Assembly: GCF_963662255.1 (NCBI RefSeq)
Contig: NW_026912135.1
Coordinates: 372,001 to 436,000, forward strand
Direction of reading: 5' to 3'
DNA length: 64,000 nt
Origin: Cinclus cinclus
Lineage: Eukaryota > Chordata > Aves > Passeriformes > Cinclidae
Below, piece by piece: positions 35,828 through 48,229 of this stretch. Within the stretch, counting starts at the first letter, position 1. Each line of letters starts with the position of its first letter. Position numbers and translations under genes: made by a program. The notes under the pieces were generated by a model. That model was not told where the DNA came from, searched no databases, and worked only from the letters and a program-made list of their open reading frames with translations.

Positions 35828-37205
35828 GCGGAGTGCAACGAGCGCGGCGATATGGGGCCACTTGGCAGGTGGCCGAAGAAAGACGGCTGCCCCGTGAATG
35901 TGGTGCCAGAAGGCAAGTTTCAGCAGGGCGTTCCGGGCGAGCTTAATGTGTAGCCGCAGTTGTTCTAGGCGAGTTGTAGCCGAGAAGCTTTCCGTCTCCA
36001 TTCATGAGACAAGAAAGGCAGAACGCAAGGGCGCACAGGGTTGAGATGAAAAGAGCGCGTAGCGAGCTCGTTGCGGCAGAAGCGAAAGCCAGGAGCAGCG
36101 TGCTCGGTGCGAGAAGTAGACGGCGCTTCGCCTCCTTGGGTAGGAAAGCGCAGCTGGTCACGAAGGGCAGCCAGCGAAGCTTCAGAACAGCAGGCTGTTC
36201 TGCTCAGCATACGAGCCTGAAGTGAGTGGCAAGGGCTAAGGGGACAGTTCCAAGGCATCCAGCTTTCCTGCTAGCAATGCCATTTCTACCCTGCTGTGGA
36301 AAACATTCTCCTTTGCCCTTATGCTCCGAGAGGCAGAGAGCAACACGGCAGACGCAGTGCAGAGGGAAAGGACACCGTATCCGTGGGAGCGTGACGCTGC
36401 TTAGGCGGGCAAAGCAGAAAGGTGCCGCCCGGCACTGGCTTTGACTTCCTGAGCTTCCTTGCTCGGACAGCAGCTGCCGAAAGCTGGCAACTAGGCTGCC
36501 AGAGTGCAGAATGTAGGCGGTGCGGCACGCCTGCTTGCCGAAAGCCAGTATCAGCGAGACAGCGTGCTAGGCTCTGTTTCACAGCTCCTTGGAGAACACG
36601 CACTGGAAGAATGCCCTCTCTGTTCCGCAAAAGCTCTGCCACAGTGAAGGTGGAAGAAGCAGCCTGTGGCCACGGGCAGAGCTGGTCAACAGCTGCGCCT
36701 AACTTTCCCAAGCTGCGAGAGCATTCTCGGCCGAGTTCTGCTTTGACAGAGCTATTGCTGAACTTTTGCAGTCCCGGAAGCTGCTGAAACCAAGGCTGTG
36801 TTCTGCCTCTTCATTCTTGCCTTCCAGTGCTCCAGCGAGTTGTGAAGCTCGGACACGGCATTCAGCTTTGCCGCCTCTCTGCACGGAAAGCACTAGACAG
36901 AACTAGTGTGCTTCGTGCATGCTCTCTCCTCGCTTTTCTGGTCACTGCTCTGCTTTTTGCTTGGCAGCGTTCAAAGGGTCCACGGCATACATCTTGCACA
37001 GCGAGAGCTGGCCGGCGAGGAATACTTGCTGGCTTAAGTCGTTCCATGCTCAAGGCATTCATCAGAGCAACACAATGTGGGAAAAGAGGAGGGAACATTG
37101 CAGGACAAATTTCTATGCTGGAACATTCTTGTCTGCGAGACAGCTCTCCGCAGCGCTAGTATTTGGCCAGGCTGAAATCAGCGCCGCGGTAAGCCAATCT
37201 GACAA
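35828..37205. repeat. M27: type D, Y family
   Basis: D set with 905 c, Y tail, 1111 c, 1181 c. Confidence 0.9.
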
Positions 37206-38583
37206 GCGGGGTGCAACGAGCGCGGCGATATGGGGCCACTTGGCAGGTGGCCGAAGAAAGACGGCTGCCCTGTGAATGTGGTGCCAGAAGGCAAGTTTCA
37301 GCAGGGCGTTCCGGGCGAGCTTAATGTGTAGCCGCAGTTGTTCTAGGCGAGTTGTAGCCGAGAAGCTTTCCGTCTCCATTCACGAGACAAGAAAGGCAGA
37401 ACGCAAGGGCGCACAGGGTTGAGAAGAAAAGTGCGTGTAGCGAGCTCGTTGCGGCAGAAGCGAAAGCCAGGAGCAGCGTGCTCGGTGCGAGAAGTAGACG
37501 GCGCTTCGCCTCCTTGGGTAGGAAAGCGCAGCTGGTCACAAATGGCAGCCAGCGAAGCTTCAGAACAGCAGGCTGTTCTGCTCAGCATACGAGCCTGAAG
37601 TGAGTGGCAAGGGCTAAGGGGACAGTTCCAAGGCATCCAGCTTTCCTGCTAGCAATGCCATTTCTACCCTGCTGTGGAAAACATTCTCCTTTGCCCTTAT
37701 GCTCCGAGAGGCAGAGAGCAACACGGCAGACGCAGTGCAGAGGGAAAGGACACCGTATCCATGGGAGCGTGACACTGCTTAGGTGGGCAAAGCAGAAAGG
37801 TGCCGCCCGGTACTGGCTTTGACTTCCTGAGCTTCCTTGCTCGGACAGCAGCTGCCGAAAGCTGGCAACTAGGCTGCCAGAGTGCAGAATGTAGGCGGTG
37901 CGGCACGCCTGCTTGCCGAAAGCCAGTATCAGCGAGACAGCGTGCTAGGCTCTGTTTCACAGCTCCTTGGAGAACACGCACTGGAAGAATGCCCTCTCTG
38001 TTCCGCAAAAGCTCTGCCACAGTGAAGGTGGAAGAAGCAGCCTGTGGCCACGGGCAGAGCTGGTCAACAGCTGCGCCTAACTTTCCCAAGCTGCGAGAGC
38101 ATTCTCGGCTGAGTTCTGCTTTGACAGAGCTATTGCTGAACTTTTGCAGTCCCGGAAGCTGCTGAAACCAAGGCTGTGTTCTGCCTCTTCATTCTTGCCT
38201 TCCAGTGCTCCAGCGAGTTGTGAAGCTCGGACACGGCATTCAGCTTTGCCGCCTCTCTGCACGGAAAGCACTAGACAGAACTAGTGTGCTTCGTGCATGC
38301 TCTCTCCTCGCTTTTCTGGTCACTGCGCTGCTTTTTGCTTGGCAGCGTTCAAAGGGTCCACGGCATACATCTTGCACAGCGAGAGCTGGCCGGCGAGGAA
38401 TACTTGCTGGCTTAAGTCGTTCCATGCTCAAGGCATTCATCAGAGCAACACAATGTGGGAAAAGAGGAGGGAACATTGCAGGACAAATTTCTATGCTGGA
38501 ACATTCTTGTCTGCGAGACAGCTCTCCGCAGCGCTAGTATTTGGCCAGGCTGAAATCAGCGCCGCGGTAAGCCAATCTGACAA
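37206..38583. repeat. M28: type E, Y family
   Basis: Full E set with 606 t. Tail 1111 c, 1122 g, and 1181 c where M21 and M35 have g. Confidence 0.9.
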
Positions 38584-39961
38584 GCGGAGTGCAACGAGCG
38601 CGGCGATATGGGGCCACTTGGCAGGTGGCCGAAGAAAGACGGCTGCCCCGTGAATGTGGTGCCAGAAGGCAAGTTTCAGCAGGGCGTTCCGGGCGAGCTT
38701 AATGTGTAGCCGCAGTTGTTCTAGGCGAGTTGTAGCCGAGAAGCTTTCCGTCTCCATTCACGAGACAAGAAAGGCAGAACGCAAGGGCGCACAGGGTTGA
38801 GAAGAAAAGTGCGCGTAGCGAGCTCGTTGCGGCAGAAGCGAAAGCCAGGAGCAGCGTGCTCGGTGCGAGAAGTAGACGGCGCTTCGCCTCCTTGGGTAGG
38901 AAAGCGCAGCTGGTCACGAAGGGCAGCCAGCGAAGCTTCAGAACAGCAGGCTGTTCTGCTCAGCATACGAGCCTGAAGTGAGTGGCAAGGGCTAAGGGGA
39001 CAGTTCCAAGGCATCCAGCTTTCCTGCTAGCAATGCCATTTCTACCCTGCTGTGGAAAACATTCTCCTTTGCCCTTATGCTCCGAGAGGCAGAGAGCAAC
39101 ACGGCAGACGCAGTGCAGAGGGAAAGGACACCGTATCCGTGGGAGCGTGACGCTGCTTAGGCGGGCAAAGCAGAAAGGTGCCGCCCGGCACTGGCTTTGA
39201 CTTCCTGAGCTTCCTTGCTCGGACAGCAGCTGCCGAAAGCTGGCAACTAGGCTGCCAGAGTGCAGAATGTAGGCGGTGCGGCACGCCTGCTTGCCGAAAG
39301 CCAGTATCAGCGAGACAGCGTGCTAGGCTCTGTTTCACAGCTCCTTGGAGAACACGCACTGGAAGAATGCCCTCTCTGTTCCGCAAAAGCTCTGCCACAG
39401 TGAAGGTGGAAGAAGCAGCCTGTGGCCACGGGCAGAGCTGGTCAACAGCTGCGCCTAACTTTCCCAAGCTGCGAGAGCATTCTCGGCTGAGTTCTGCTTT
39501 GACAGAGCTATTGCTGAACTTTTGCAGTCCCGGAAGCTGCTGAAACCAAGGCTGTGTTCTGCCTCTTCATTCTTGCCTTCCAGTGCTCCAGCGAGTTGTG
39601 AAGCTCGGACACGGCATTCAGCTTTGCCGCCTCTCTGCACGGAAAGCACTAGACAGAACTAGTGTGCTTCGTGCATGCTCTCTCCTCGCTTTTCTGGTCA
39701 CTGCTCTGCTTTTTGCTTGGCAGCGTTCAAAGGGTCCACGGCATACATCTTGCACAGCGAGAGGTGGCCGGCGAGGAATACTTGCTGGCTTAAGTCGTTC
39801 CATGCTCAAGGCATTCATCAGAGCAACACAATGTGGGAAAAGAGGAGGGAACATTGCAGGACAAATTTCTATGCTGGAACATTCTTGTCTGCGAGACAGC
39901 TCTCCGCAGCGCTAGTATTTGGCCAGGCTGAAATCAGCGCCGCGGTAAGCCAATCTGACAA
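38584..39961. repeat. M29: type F, Y family
   Basis: Plain Y body and tail; no difference from M22 or M36 noticed. Confidence 0.9.
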
Positions 39962-41339
39962 GCGGAGTGCAACGAGCGCGGCGATATGGGGCCACTTGGC
40001 AGGTGGCCGAAGAAAGACGGCTGCCCCGTGAATGTGGTGCCAGAAGGCAAGTTTCAGCAGGGCGTTCCGGGCGAGCTTAATGTGTAGCCGCAGTTGTTCT
40101 AGGCGAGTTGTAGCCGAGAAGCTTTCCGTCTCCATTCACGAGACAAGAAAGGCAGAACGCAAGGGCGCACAGGGTTGAGAAGAAAAGTGCGCGTAGCGAG
40201 CTCGTTGCGGCAGAAGCGAAAGTCAGGAGCAGCGTGCTCGGTGCGAGAAGTAGACGGCGCTTCGCCTCCTTGGGTAGTAAAGTGCAGCTGGTCACGAAGG
40301 GCAGCCAGCGAAGCTTCAGAACAGCAGGCTGTTCTGCTCAGCGTACAAGCCTGAAGTGAGTGGCAAGGGCTAAGGGGACAGTTCCAAGGCATCTAGCTTT
40401 CCTGCTAGCAATGCCATTTCTACCCTGCTGTGGAAAACATTGTCCTTTGCCCTTATGCTCGGAGAGGCAGAGAGCAACTCAGCAGACGCAGTGCAGAGGG
40501 AAAGGACACCGTATCCGTGGGAGCGTGACGCCGCTTAGGTGGGCAAAGCAGAAAGGTGCCGCCCGGCACTGGCTTTGACTTCCTGAACTTCCTTGCTAGG
40601 ACAGCAGCTGCCGAAAGCTGGCAACTAGGCTGCCAGAGTGCAGAATGTAGGCGGTGCGGCACGCCTGCTTGCCGAAAGCCAGTATCAGCGAGACAGCGTG
40701 CTAGGCTCTGTTTCACAGCTCCTTGGAGAACACGCACTGGAAGAATGCCCTCTCTGTTCCGCAAAAGCTCTGCCACAGTGAAGGTGGAAGAAGCAGCCTG
40801 TGGCCACGGGCAGAGCTGGTCAACAGCTGCGCCTAACTTTCCCAAGCTGCGAGAGCATTCTCAGCCAAGTTCTGCTTTGACAGAGCTATTGCTGAACTTT
40901 TGCAGTCCCGGAAGCTGCTGAAACCAAGGCTGTGTTCTGCCTCTTCATTCTTGCCTTCCAGTGCTCCAGCGAGTTGTGAAGCTCGGACATGGCATTCAGC
41001 TTTGCCGCCTCTCTGCACGGAAAGCACTAGACAGAACTAGTGTGCTTCGTGCATGCTCTCTCCTCGCTTTTCTGGTCACTGCGCTGCTTTTTGCTTGGCA
41101 GCGTTCAAAGGGTCCACGGCATACATCTTGCACAGCGAGAGGTGGCCGGCGAGGAATACTTGCTGGCTTAAGTCGTTCCATGCTCAAGGCATTCATCAGA
41201 GCAACACAATGTGGGAAAAGAGGAGGGAACATTGCAGGACAAATTTCTATGCTGGAACATTATTGTCTGCGAGACAGCTCTCCGCAGCGCTAGTATTTGG
41301 CCAGGCTGAAATCAGCGCCGCGGTAAGCCAATCTGACAA
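39962..41339. repeat. M30: type G
   Basis: G set with 1029 t, shared with M37 but not M23. Confidence 0.9.
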
Positions 41340-42717
41340 GCGGAGTGCAACGAGCGTGGCGATATGGGGCCACTTGGCAGGTGGCCGAAGAAAGACGGCT
41401 GCCCCGTGAATGTGGTGCCAGAAGGCAAGTTTCAGCAGGGCGTTCCAGGCGAGCTTAATGTGTAGCCGCAGTTGTTCTAGGCGAGTTGTAGCCGAGAAGC
41501 TTTCCGTCTCCATTCACGAGACAAGAAAGGCAGAACACAAGGGCGCACAGGGTTGAGATGAAAAGTGCGCGTAGCGAGCTCGTTGCGGCAGAAGCGAAAG
41601 CCAGGAGCAGCGTGCTCGGTGCGAGAAGTAGACGGCGCTTCGCCTCCTTGGGTAGGAAAGCGCAGCTGGTCACGAAGGGCAGCCAGCGAAGCTTCAGAAC
41701 AGCAGGCTGTTCTGCTCAGCGTACGAGCCTGAAGTGAGTGGCAAGGGCTAAGGGGACAGTTCCAAGGCATCTAGCTTTCCTGCTAGCAATGCCATTTCTA
41801 CCCTGCTGTGGAAAACATTGTCCTTTGCCCTTATGCTCCGAGAGGCAGAGAGCAACTCGGCAGACGCAGTGCAGAGGGAAAGGACACCGCATCCGTGGGA
41901 GCGTGACGCCGCTTAGGCGGGCAAAGCAGAAAGGTGCCGCCCGGCACTGGCTTTGACTTCCTGAGCATCCTTGCTAGGACAGCAGCTGCCGAAAGCTGGC
42001 AACTAGGCTGCCAGAGTGCAGAATGTAGGCGGTGCGGCACGCCTGCTTGCCGAAAGCCAGTATCAGCGAGACAGCGTGCTAGGCTCTGTTTCACAGCTCC
42101 TTGGAGAACACGCACTGGAAGAATGCCCTCTCTGTTCCGCAAAAGCTCTGCCACAGTGAAGGTGGAAGAAGCAGCCTGTGGCCACGGGCAGAGCTGGTCA
42201 ACAGCTGCGCCTAATTTTCCCAAGCTGCGAGAGCATTCTCGGCTGAGTTCTGCTTTGACAGAGCTATTGCTGAACTTTTGCAGTCCCGGAAGCTGCTGAA
42301 ACCAAGGCTGTGTTCTGCCTCTTCATTCTTGGCTTTCTGTGCTCCAGCGAGTTGTGAAGCTCGGACACGGCATTCAGCTTTGCCGCCTCTCTGCACGGAA
42401 AGCACTAGACAGAACTAGTGTGCTTCGTGCATGCTCTCTCCTCGCTTTTATGGTCACTGCTCTGCTTTTTGCTTGGCAGCGTTCAAAGGGTCCACGGCAT
42501 ACATCTTGCACAGCGAGAGGTGGCCGGCGAGGAATACTTGCTGGCTTAAGTCGTTCCATGCTCAAGGCATTCATCAGAGCAACACAATGTGGGAAAAGAG
42601 GAGGGAACATTGCAGGACAAATTTCTATGCTGGAACATTCTTGTCTGCGAGACAGCTCTCCGCAGCGCTAGCATTTGGCCAGGCTGAAATCAGCGCCGCG
42701 GTAAGCCAATCTGACAA
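41340..42717. repeat. M31: type A
   Basis: A set as in M24 but without the private a (offset 408). Confidence 0.9.
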
Positions 42718-44095
42718 GCGGAGTGCAACGAGCGCGGCGATATGGGGCCACTTGGCAGGTGGCCGAATAAAGACGGCTGCCCCGTGAATGTGGTGCCAGA
42801 AGGCAAGTTTCAGCAGGGCGTTCCGGGCGAGCTTAATGTGTAGCCGCAGTTGTTCTAGGCGAGTTGTAGCCGAGAAGCTTTCCGTCTCCATTCACGAGAC
42901 AAGAAAGGCAGAACGCAAGGGCGCACAGGGTTGAGAAGAAAAGTGCGCGTAGCGAGCTCGTTGCGGCAGAAGCGAAAGCCAGGAGCAGCGTGCTCGGTGC
43001 GAGAAGTAGACGGCGCTTCGCCTCCTTGGGTAGGAAAGCGCAACTGGTCACGAACGGCAGCCAGCGAAGCTTCAGAACAGCAGGCTGTTCTGCTCAGCGT
43101 ACGAGCCTGAAGTGAGTGGCAAGGGCTAAGGGGACAGTTCCAAGGCATCTAGCTTTCCTGCTAGCAATGCCATTTCTACCCTGCTGTGGAAAACATTGTC
43201 CTTTGCCCTTATGCTCCGAGAGGCAGAGAGCAACTCGGCAGACGCAGTGCAGAGGGAAAGGACACCGTATCCGTGGGAGCGTGACGCCGCTTAGGCGGGC
43301 AAAGCAGAAAGGTGCCGCCCGGCACTGGCTTTGACTTCCTGAGCTTCCTTGCTAGGACAGCAGCTGCCGAAAGCTGGCAAATAGGCTGCCAGAGTGCAGA
43401 ATGTAGGCGGTGAGGCACGCCTGCTTGCCGAAAGCCAGTATCAGCGAGACAGCGTGCTAGGCTCTGTTTCACAGCTCCTTGGAGAACACGCACTGGAAGA
43501 ATGCCCTCTCTGTTCCGCAAAAGCTCTGCCACAGTGAAGGTGGAAGAAGCAGCCTGTGGCCACGGGCAGAGCTGGTCAACAGCTGCGCCTAACTTTCCCA
43601 AGCTGCGAGAGCATTCTCGGCTGATTTCTGCTTTGACAGAGCTATTGCTGAACTTTTGCAGTCCCGGAAGCTGCTGAAACCAAGGCTGTGTTCTGCCTCT
43701 TCATTCTTGCCTTCCAGTGCTCCAGCGAGTTGTGAAGCTCGGACATGGCATTCAGCTTTGCCGCCTCTCTGCACGGAAAGCACTAGACAGAACTAGTGTG
43801 CTTCGTGCATGCTCTCTCCTCGCTTTTATGGTCACTGCTCTGCTTTTTGCTTGGCAGCGTTCAAAGGGTCCACGGCATACATCTTGCACAGCGAGAGGTG
43901 GCCGGCGAGGAATACTTGCTGGCTTAAGTCGTTCCATGCTCAAGGCATTCATCAGAGCAACACAATGTGGGAAAAGAGGAGGGAACATTGCAGGACAAAT
44001 TTCTATGCTGGAACATTCTTGTCTGCGAGACAGCTCTCCGCAGCGCTAGTATTTGGCCAGGCTGAAATCAGCGCCGCGGTAAGCCAATCTGACAA
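42718..44095. repeat. M32: type B
   Basis: B set as in M25; no difference from it noticed. Confidence 0.9.
42766..42771 (+). other. AATAAA hexamer in M32 (HOR type B)
   Basis: Second HOR copy of the offset-51 change. The next expected position, in M39, has the ordinary gaagaaag, marking the loss of HOR register. Confidence 0.5.
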
Positions 44096-45473
44096 GCGGG
44101 GTGCAACGAGCGTGGCGATATGGGGCCACTTGGCAGGTGGCCGAAGAAAGACGGCTGCCCCGTGAATGTGGTGCCAGAAGGCAAGTTTCAGCAGGGCGTT
44201 CCGGGCGAGCTTAATGTGTAGCCGCAGTTGTTCTAGGCGAGTTGTAGCCGAGAAGCTTTCCGTCTCCATTCACGAGACAAGAAAGGCAGAACACAAGGGC
44301 GCACAGGGTTGAGATGAAAAGTGCGCGTAGCGAGCTCGTTGCGGCAGAAGCGAAAGCCAGGAGCAGCGTGCTCGGTGCGAGAAGTAGACGGCGCTTCGCC
44401 TCCTTGGGTAGGAAAGCGCAGCTCGTCACGAAGGGCAGCCAGCGAAGCTTCAGAACAGCAGGCTGTTCTGCTCAGCGTACGAGCCTGAAGTGAGTGGCAA
44501 GGGCTAAGGGGACAGTTCCAAGGCATCTAGCTTTCCTGCTAGCAATGCCATTTCTACCCTGCTGTGGAAAACATTGTCCTTTGCCCTTATGCTCCGAGAG
44601 GCAGAGAGCAACTCGGCAGACGCAGTGCAGAGGGAAAGGACACCGCATCCGTGGGAGCGTGACGCCGCTTAGGCGGGCAAAGCAGAAAGGTGCCGCCCGG
44701 CACTGGCTTTGACTTCCTGAGCTTCCTTGCTAGGACAGCAGCTGCCGAAAGCTGGCAACTAGGCTGCCAGAGTGCAGAATGTAGGCGGTGCGGCACGCCT
44801 GCTTGCCGGAAGCCAGTATCAGCGAGACAGCGTGCTAGGCTCTGTTTCACAGCTCCTTGGAGAACACGCACTGGAAGAATGCCCTCTCTGTTCCGCAAAA
44901 GCTCTGCCACAGTGAAGGTGGAAGAAGCAGCCTGTGGCCACGGGCAGAGCTGGTCAACAGCTGCGCCTAACTTTCCCAAGCTGCGAGAGCATTCTCGGCT
45001 GAGTTCTGCTTTGACAGAGCTATTGCTGAACTTTTGCAGTCCCGGAAGCTGCTGAAACCAAGGCTGTGTTCTGCCTCTTCATTCTTGGCTTTCTGTGCTC
45101 CAGCGAGTTGTGAAGCTCGGACACGGCATTCAGCTTTGCCGCCTCTCTGCACGGAAAGCACTAGACAGAACTAGTGTGCTTCGTGCATGCTCTCTCCTCG
45201 CTTTTATGGTCACTGCTCTGCTTTTTGCTTGGCAGCGTTCAAAGGGTCCACGGCATACATCTGGCACAGCGAGAGGTGGCCGGCGAGGAATACTTGCTGG
45301 CTTAAGTCGTTCCATGCTCAAGGCATTCATCAGAGCAACACAATGTGGGAAAAGAGGAGGGAACATTGCAGGACAAATTTCTATGCTGGAACATTATTGT
45401 CTGCGAGACAGCTCTCCGGAGCGCTAGTATTTGGCCAGGCTGAAATCAGCGCCGCGGTAAGCCAGTCTGACAA
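44096..45473. repeat. M33: type C
   Basis: C set as in M26, plus 18 t. Confidence 0.9.
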
Positions 45474-46851
45474 GCGGAGTGCAACGAGCGCGGCGATATG
45501 GGGCCACTTGGCAGGTGGCCGAAGAAAGACGGCTGCCCCGTGAATGTGGTGCCAGAAGGCAAGTTTCAGCAGGGCGTTCCGGGCGAGCTTAATGTGTAGC
45601 CGCAGTTGTTCTAGGCGAGTTGTAGCCGAGAAGCTTTCCGTCTCCATTCATGAGACAAGAAAGGCAGAACGCAAGGGCGCACAGGGTTGAGATGAAAAGA
45701 GCGCGTAGCGAGCTCGTTGCGGCAGAAGCGAAAGCCAGGAGCAGCGTGCTCGGTGCGAGAAGTAGACGGCGCTTCGCCTCCTTGGGTAGGAAAGCGCAGC
45801 TGGTCACGAAGGGCAGCCAGCGAAGCTTCAGAACAGCAGGCTGTTCTGCTCAGCATACGAGCCTGAAGTGAGTGGCAAGGGCTAAGGGGACAGTTCCAAG
45901 GCATCCAGCTTTCCTGCTAGCAATGCCATTTCTACCCTGCTGTGGAAAACATTGTCCTTTGCCCTTATGCTCCGAGAGGCAGAGAGCAACACGGCAGACG
46001 CAGTGCAGAGGGAAAGGACACCGTATCCGTGGGAGCGTGACGCTGCTTAGGCGGGCAAAGCAGAAAGGTGCCGCCCGGCACTGGCTTTGACTTCCTGAGC
46101 TTCCTTGCTCGGACAGCAGCTGCCGAAAGCTGGCAACTAGGCTGCCAGAGTGCAGAATGTAGGCGGTGCGGCACGCCTGCTTGCCGAAAGCCAGTATCAG
46201 CGAGACAGCGTGCTAGGCTCTGTTTCACAGCTCCTTGGAGAACACGCACTGGAAGAATGCCCTCTCTGTTCCGCAAAAGCTCTGCCACAGTGAAGGTGGA
46301 AGAAGCAGCCTGTGGCCACGGGCAGAGCTGGTCAACAGCTGCGCCTAACTTTCCCAAGCTGCGAGAGCATTCTCGGCTGAGTTCTGCTTTGACAGAGCTA
46401 TTGCTGAACTTTTGCAGTCCCGGAAGCTGCTGAAACCAAGGCTGTGTTCTGCCTCTTCATTCTTGCCTTCCAGTGCTCCAGCGAGTTGTGAAGCTCGGAC
46501 ACGGCATTCAGCTTTGCCGCCTCTCTGCACGGAAAGCACTAGACAGAACTAGTGTGCTTCGTGCATGCTCTCTCCTCGCTTTTCTGGTCACTGCTCTGCT
46601 TTTTGCTTGGCAGCGTTCAAAGGGTCCACGGCATACATCTTGCACAGCGAGAGCTGGCCGGCGAGGAATACTTGCTGGCTTAAGTCGTTCCATGCTCAAG
46701 GCATTCATCAGAGCAACACAATGTGGGAAAAGAGGAGGGAACATTGCAGGACAAATTTCTATGCTGGAACATTCTTGTCTGCGAGACAGCTCTCCGCAGC
46801 GCTAGTATTTGGCCAGGCTGAAATCAGCGCCGCGGTAAGCCAATCTGACAA
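45474..46851. repeat. M34: type D with X-state sites
   Basis: D set, but 481 g (X state) inside an otherwise Y body, and 905 t. The single switched site suggests a short conversion tract or a back mutation. Confidence 0.9.
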
Positions 46852-48229
46852 GCGGGGTGCAACGAGCGCGGCGATATGGGGCCACTTGGCAGGTGGCCGA
46901 AGAAAGATGGCTGCCCTGTGAATGTGGTGCCAGAAGGCAAGTTTCAGCAGGGCGTTCCGGGCGAGCTTAATGTGTAGCCGCAGTTGTTCTAGGCGAGTTG
47001 TAGCCGAGAAGCTTTCCGTCTCCATTCACGAGACAAGAAAGGCAGAACGCAAGGGCGCACAGGGTTGAGAAGAAAAGTGCGTGTAGCGAGCTCGTTGCGG
47101 CAGAAGCGAAAGCCAGGAGCAGCGTGCTCGGTGCGAGAAGTAGACGGCGCTTCGCCTCCTTGGGTAGGAAAGCGCAGCTGGTCACAAATGGCAGCCAGCG
47201 AAGCTTCAGAACAGCAGGCTGTTCTGCTCAGCATACGAGCCTGAAGTGAGTGGCAAGGGCTAAGGGGACAGTTCCAAGGCATCCAGCTTTCCTGCTAGCA
47301 ATGCCATTTCTACCCTGCTGTGGAAAACATTCTCCTTTGCCCTTATGCTCCGAGAGGCAGAGAGCAACACGGCAGACGCAGTGCAGAGGGAAAGGACACC
47401 GTATCCATGGGAGCGTGACACTGCTTAGGTGGGCAAAGCAGAAAGGTGCCGCCCGGTACTGGCTTTGACTTCCTGAGCTTCCTTGCTCGGACAGCAGCTG
47501 CCGAAAGCTGGCAACTAGGCTGCCAGAGTGCAGAATGTAGGCGGTGCGGCACGCCTGCTTGCCGAAAGCCAGTATCAGCGAGACAGCGTGCTAGGCTCTG
47601 TTTCACAGCTCCTTGGAGAACACGCACTGGAAGAATGCCCTCTCTGTTCCGCAAAAGCTCTGCCACAGTGAAGGTGGAAGAAGCAGCCTGTGGCCACGGG
47701 CAGAGCTGGTCAACAGCTGCGCCAAACTTTCCCAAGCTGCGAGAGCATTCTCGGCTGAGTTCTGCTTTGACAGAGCTATTGCTGAACTTTTGCAGTCCCG
47801 GAAGCTGCTGAAACCAAGGCTGTGTTCTGCCTCTTCATTCTTGCCTTCCAGTGCTCCAGCGAGTTGTGAAGCTCGGACACGGCATTCAGCTTTGCCGCCT
47901 CTCTGCACGGAAAGCACTAGACAGAACTAGTGTGCTTCGTGCATGCTCTCTCCTCGCTTTTCTGGTCACTGCGCTGCTTTTTGCTTGGCAGCGTTCAAAG
48001 GGTCCACGGCATACATCTTGCACAGCGAGAGGTGGCCGGCGAGGAATACTTGCTGGCTTAAGTCGTTCCATGCTCAAGGCATTCATCAGAGCAACACAAT
48101 GTGGGAAAAGAGGAGGGAACATTGCAGGACAAATTTCTATGCTGGAACATTCTTGTCTGCGAGACAGCTCTCCGCAGCGCTAGTATTTGGCCAGGCTGAA
48201 ATCAGCGCCGCGGTAAGCCAATCTGACAA
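46852..48229. repeat. M35: type E
   Basis: E set with private 57 t (46908) and 874 a (near 47725). The latter removes a minus-strand stop, lengthening a short frame by chance. Confidence 0.9.

Larger units (their letters stand above)
31694..41339. repeat. Seven-monomer HOR copy 1 (A-B-C-D-E-F-G, M24-M30), 9,646 bp
   Basis: The seven monomers are separable by linked substitutions. A: offset 106 a, 551 c, 628 a, 876 t. B: 51 t, 326 a, 664 a, 696 a, 908 t. C: 329 c, 714 g, 1168 g, 1301 a, 1324 g. D: 178 t, 220 t, 227 a, with a Y-family body. E: 66 t, 231 t, 335 a, 338 t, 556 a, 606 t. F: plain Y with none of these. G: 262 t, 317 t, 322 t, 520 a, 626 a, 902 a, 905 c, 906 a. The same series returns 9,646 bp later. 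Sites seen to differ from the next copy are few, for example base 32101 (a here, g there), so identity is above 99.8 percent by eye. Such near-identity points to recent amplification of the whole seven-monomer block. Confidence 0.93.

Noticed and set aside
47603..47930. Longer frames unique to M35 (104 residues minus, 105 plus)
   Set aside because: The minus frame is created by a single t-to-a change near 47725 that removes a stop; neither has support elsewhere in the array.
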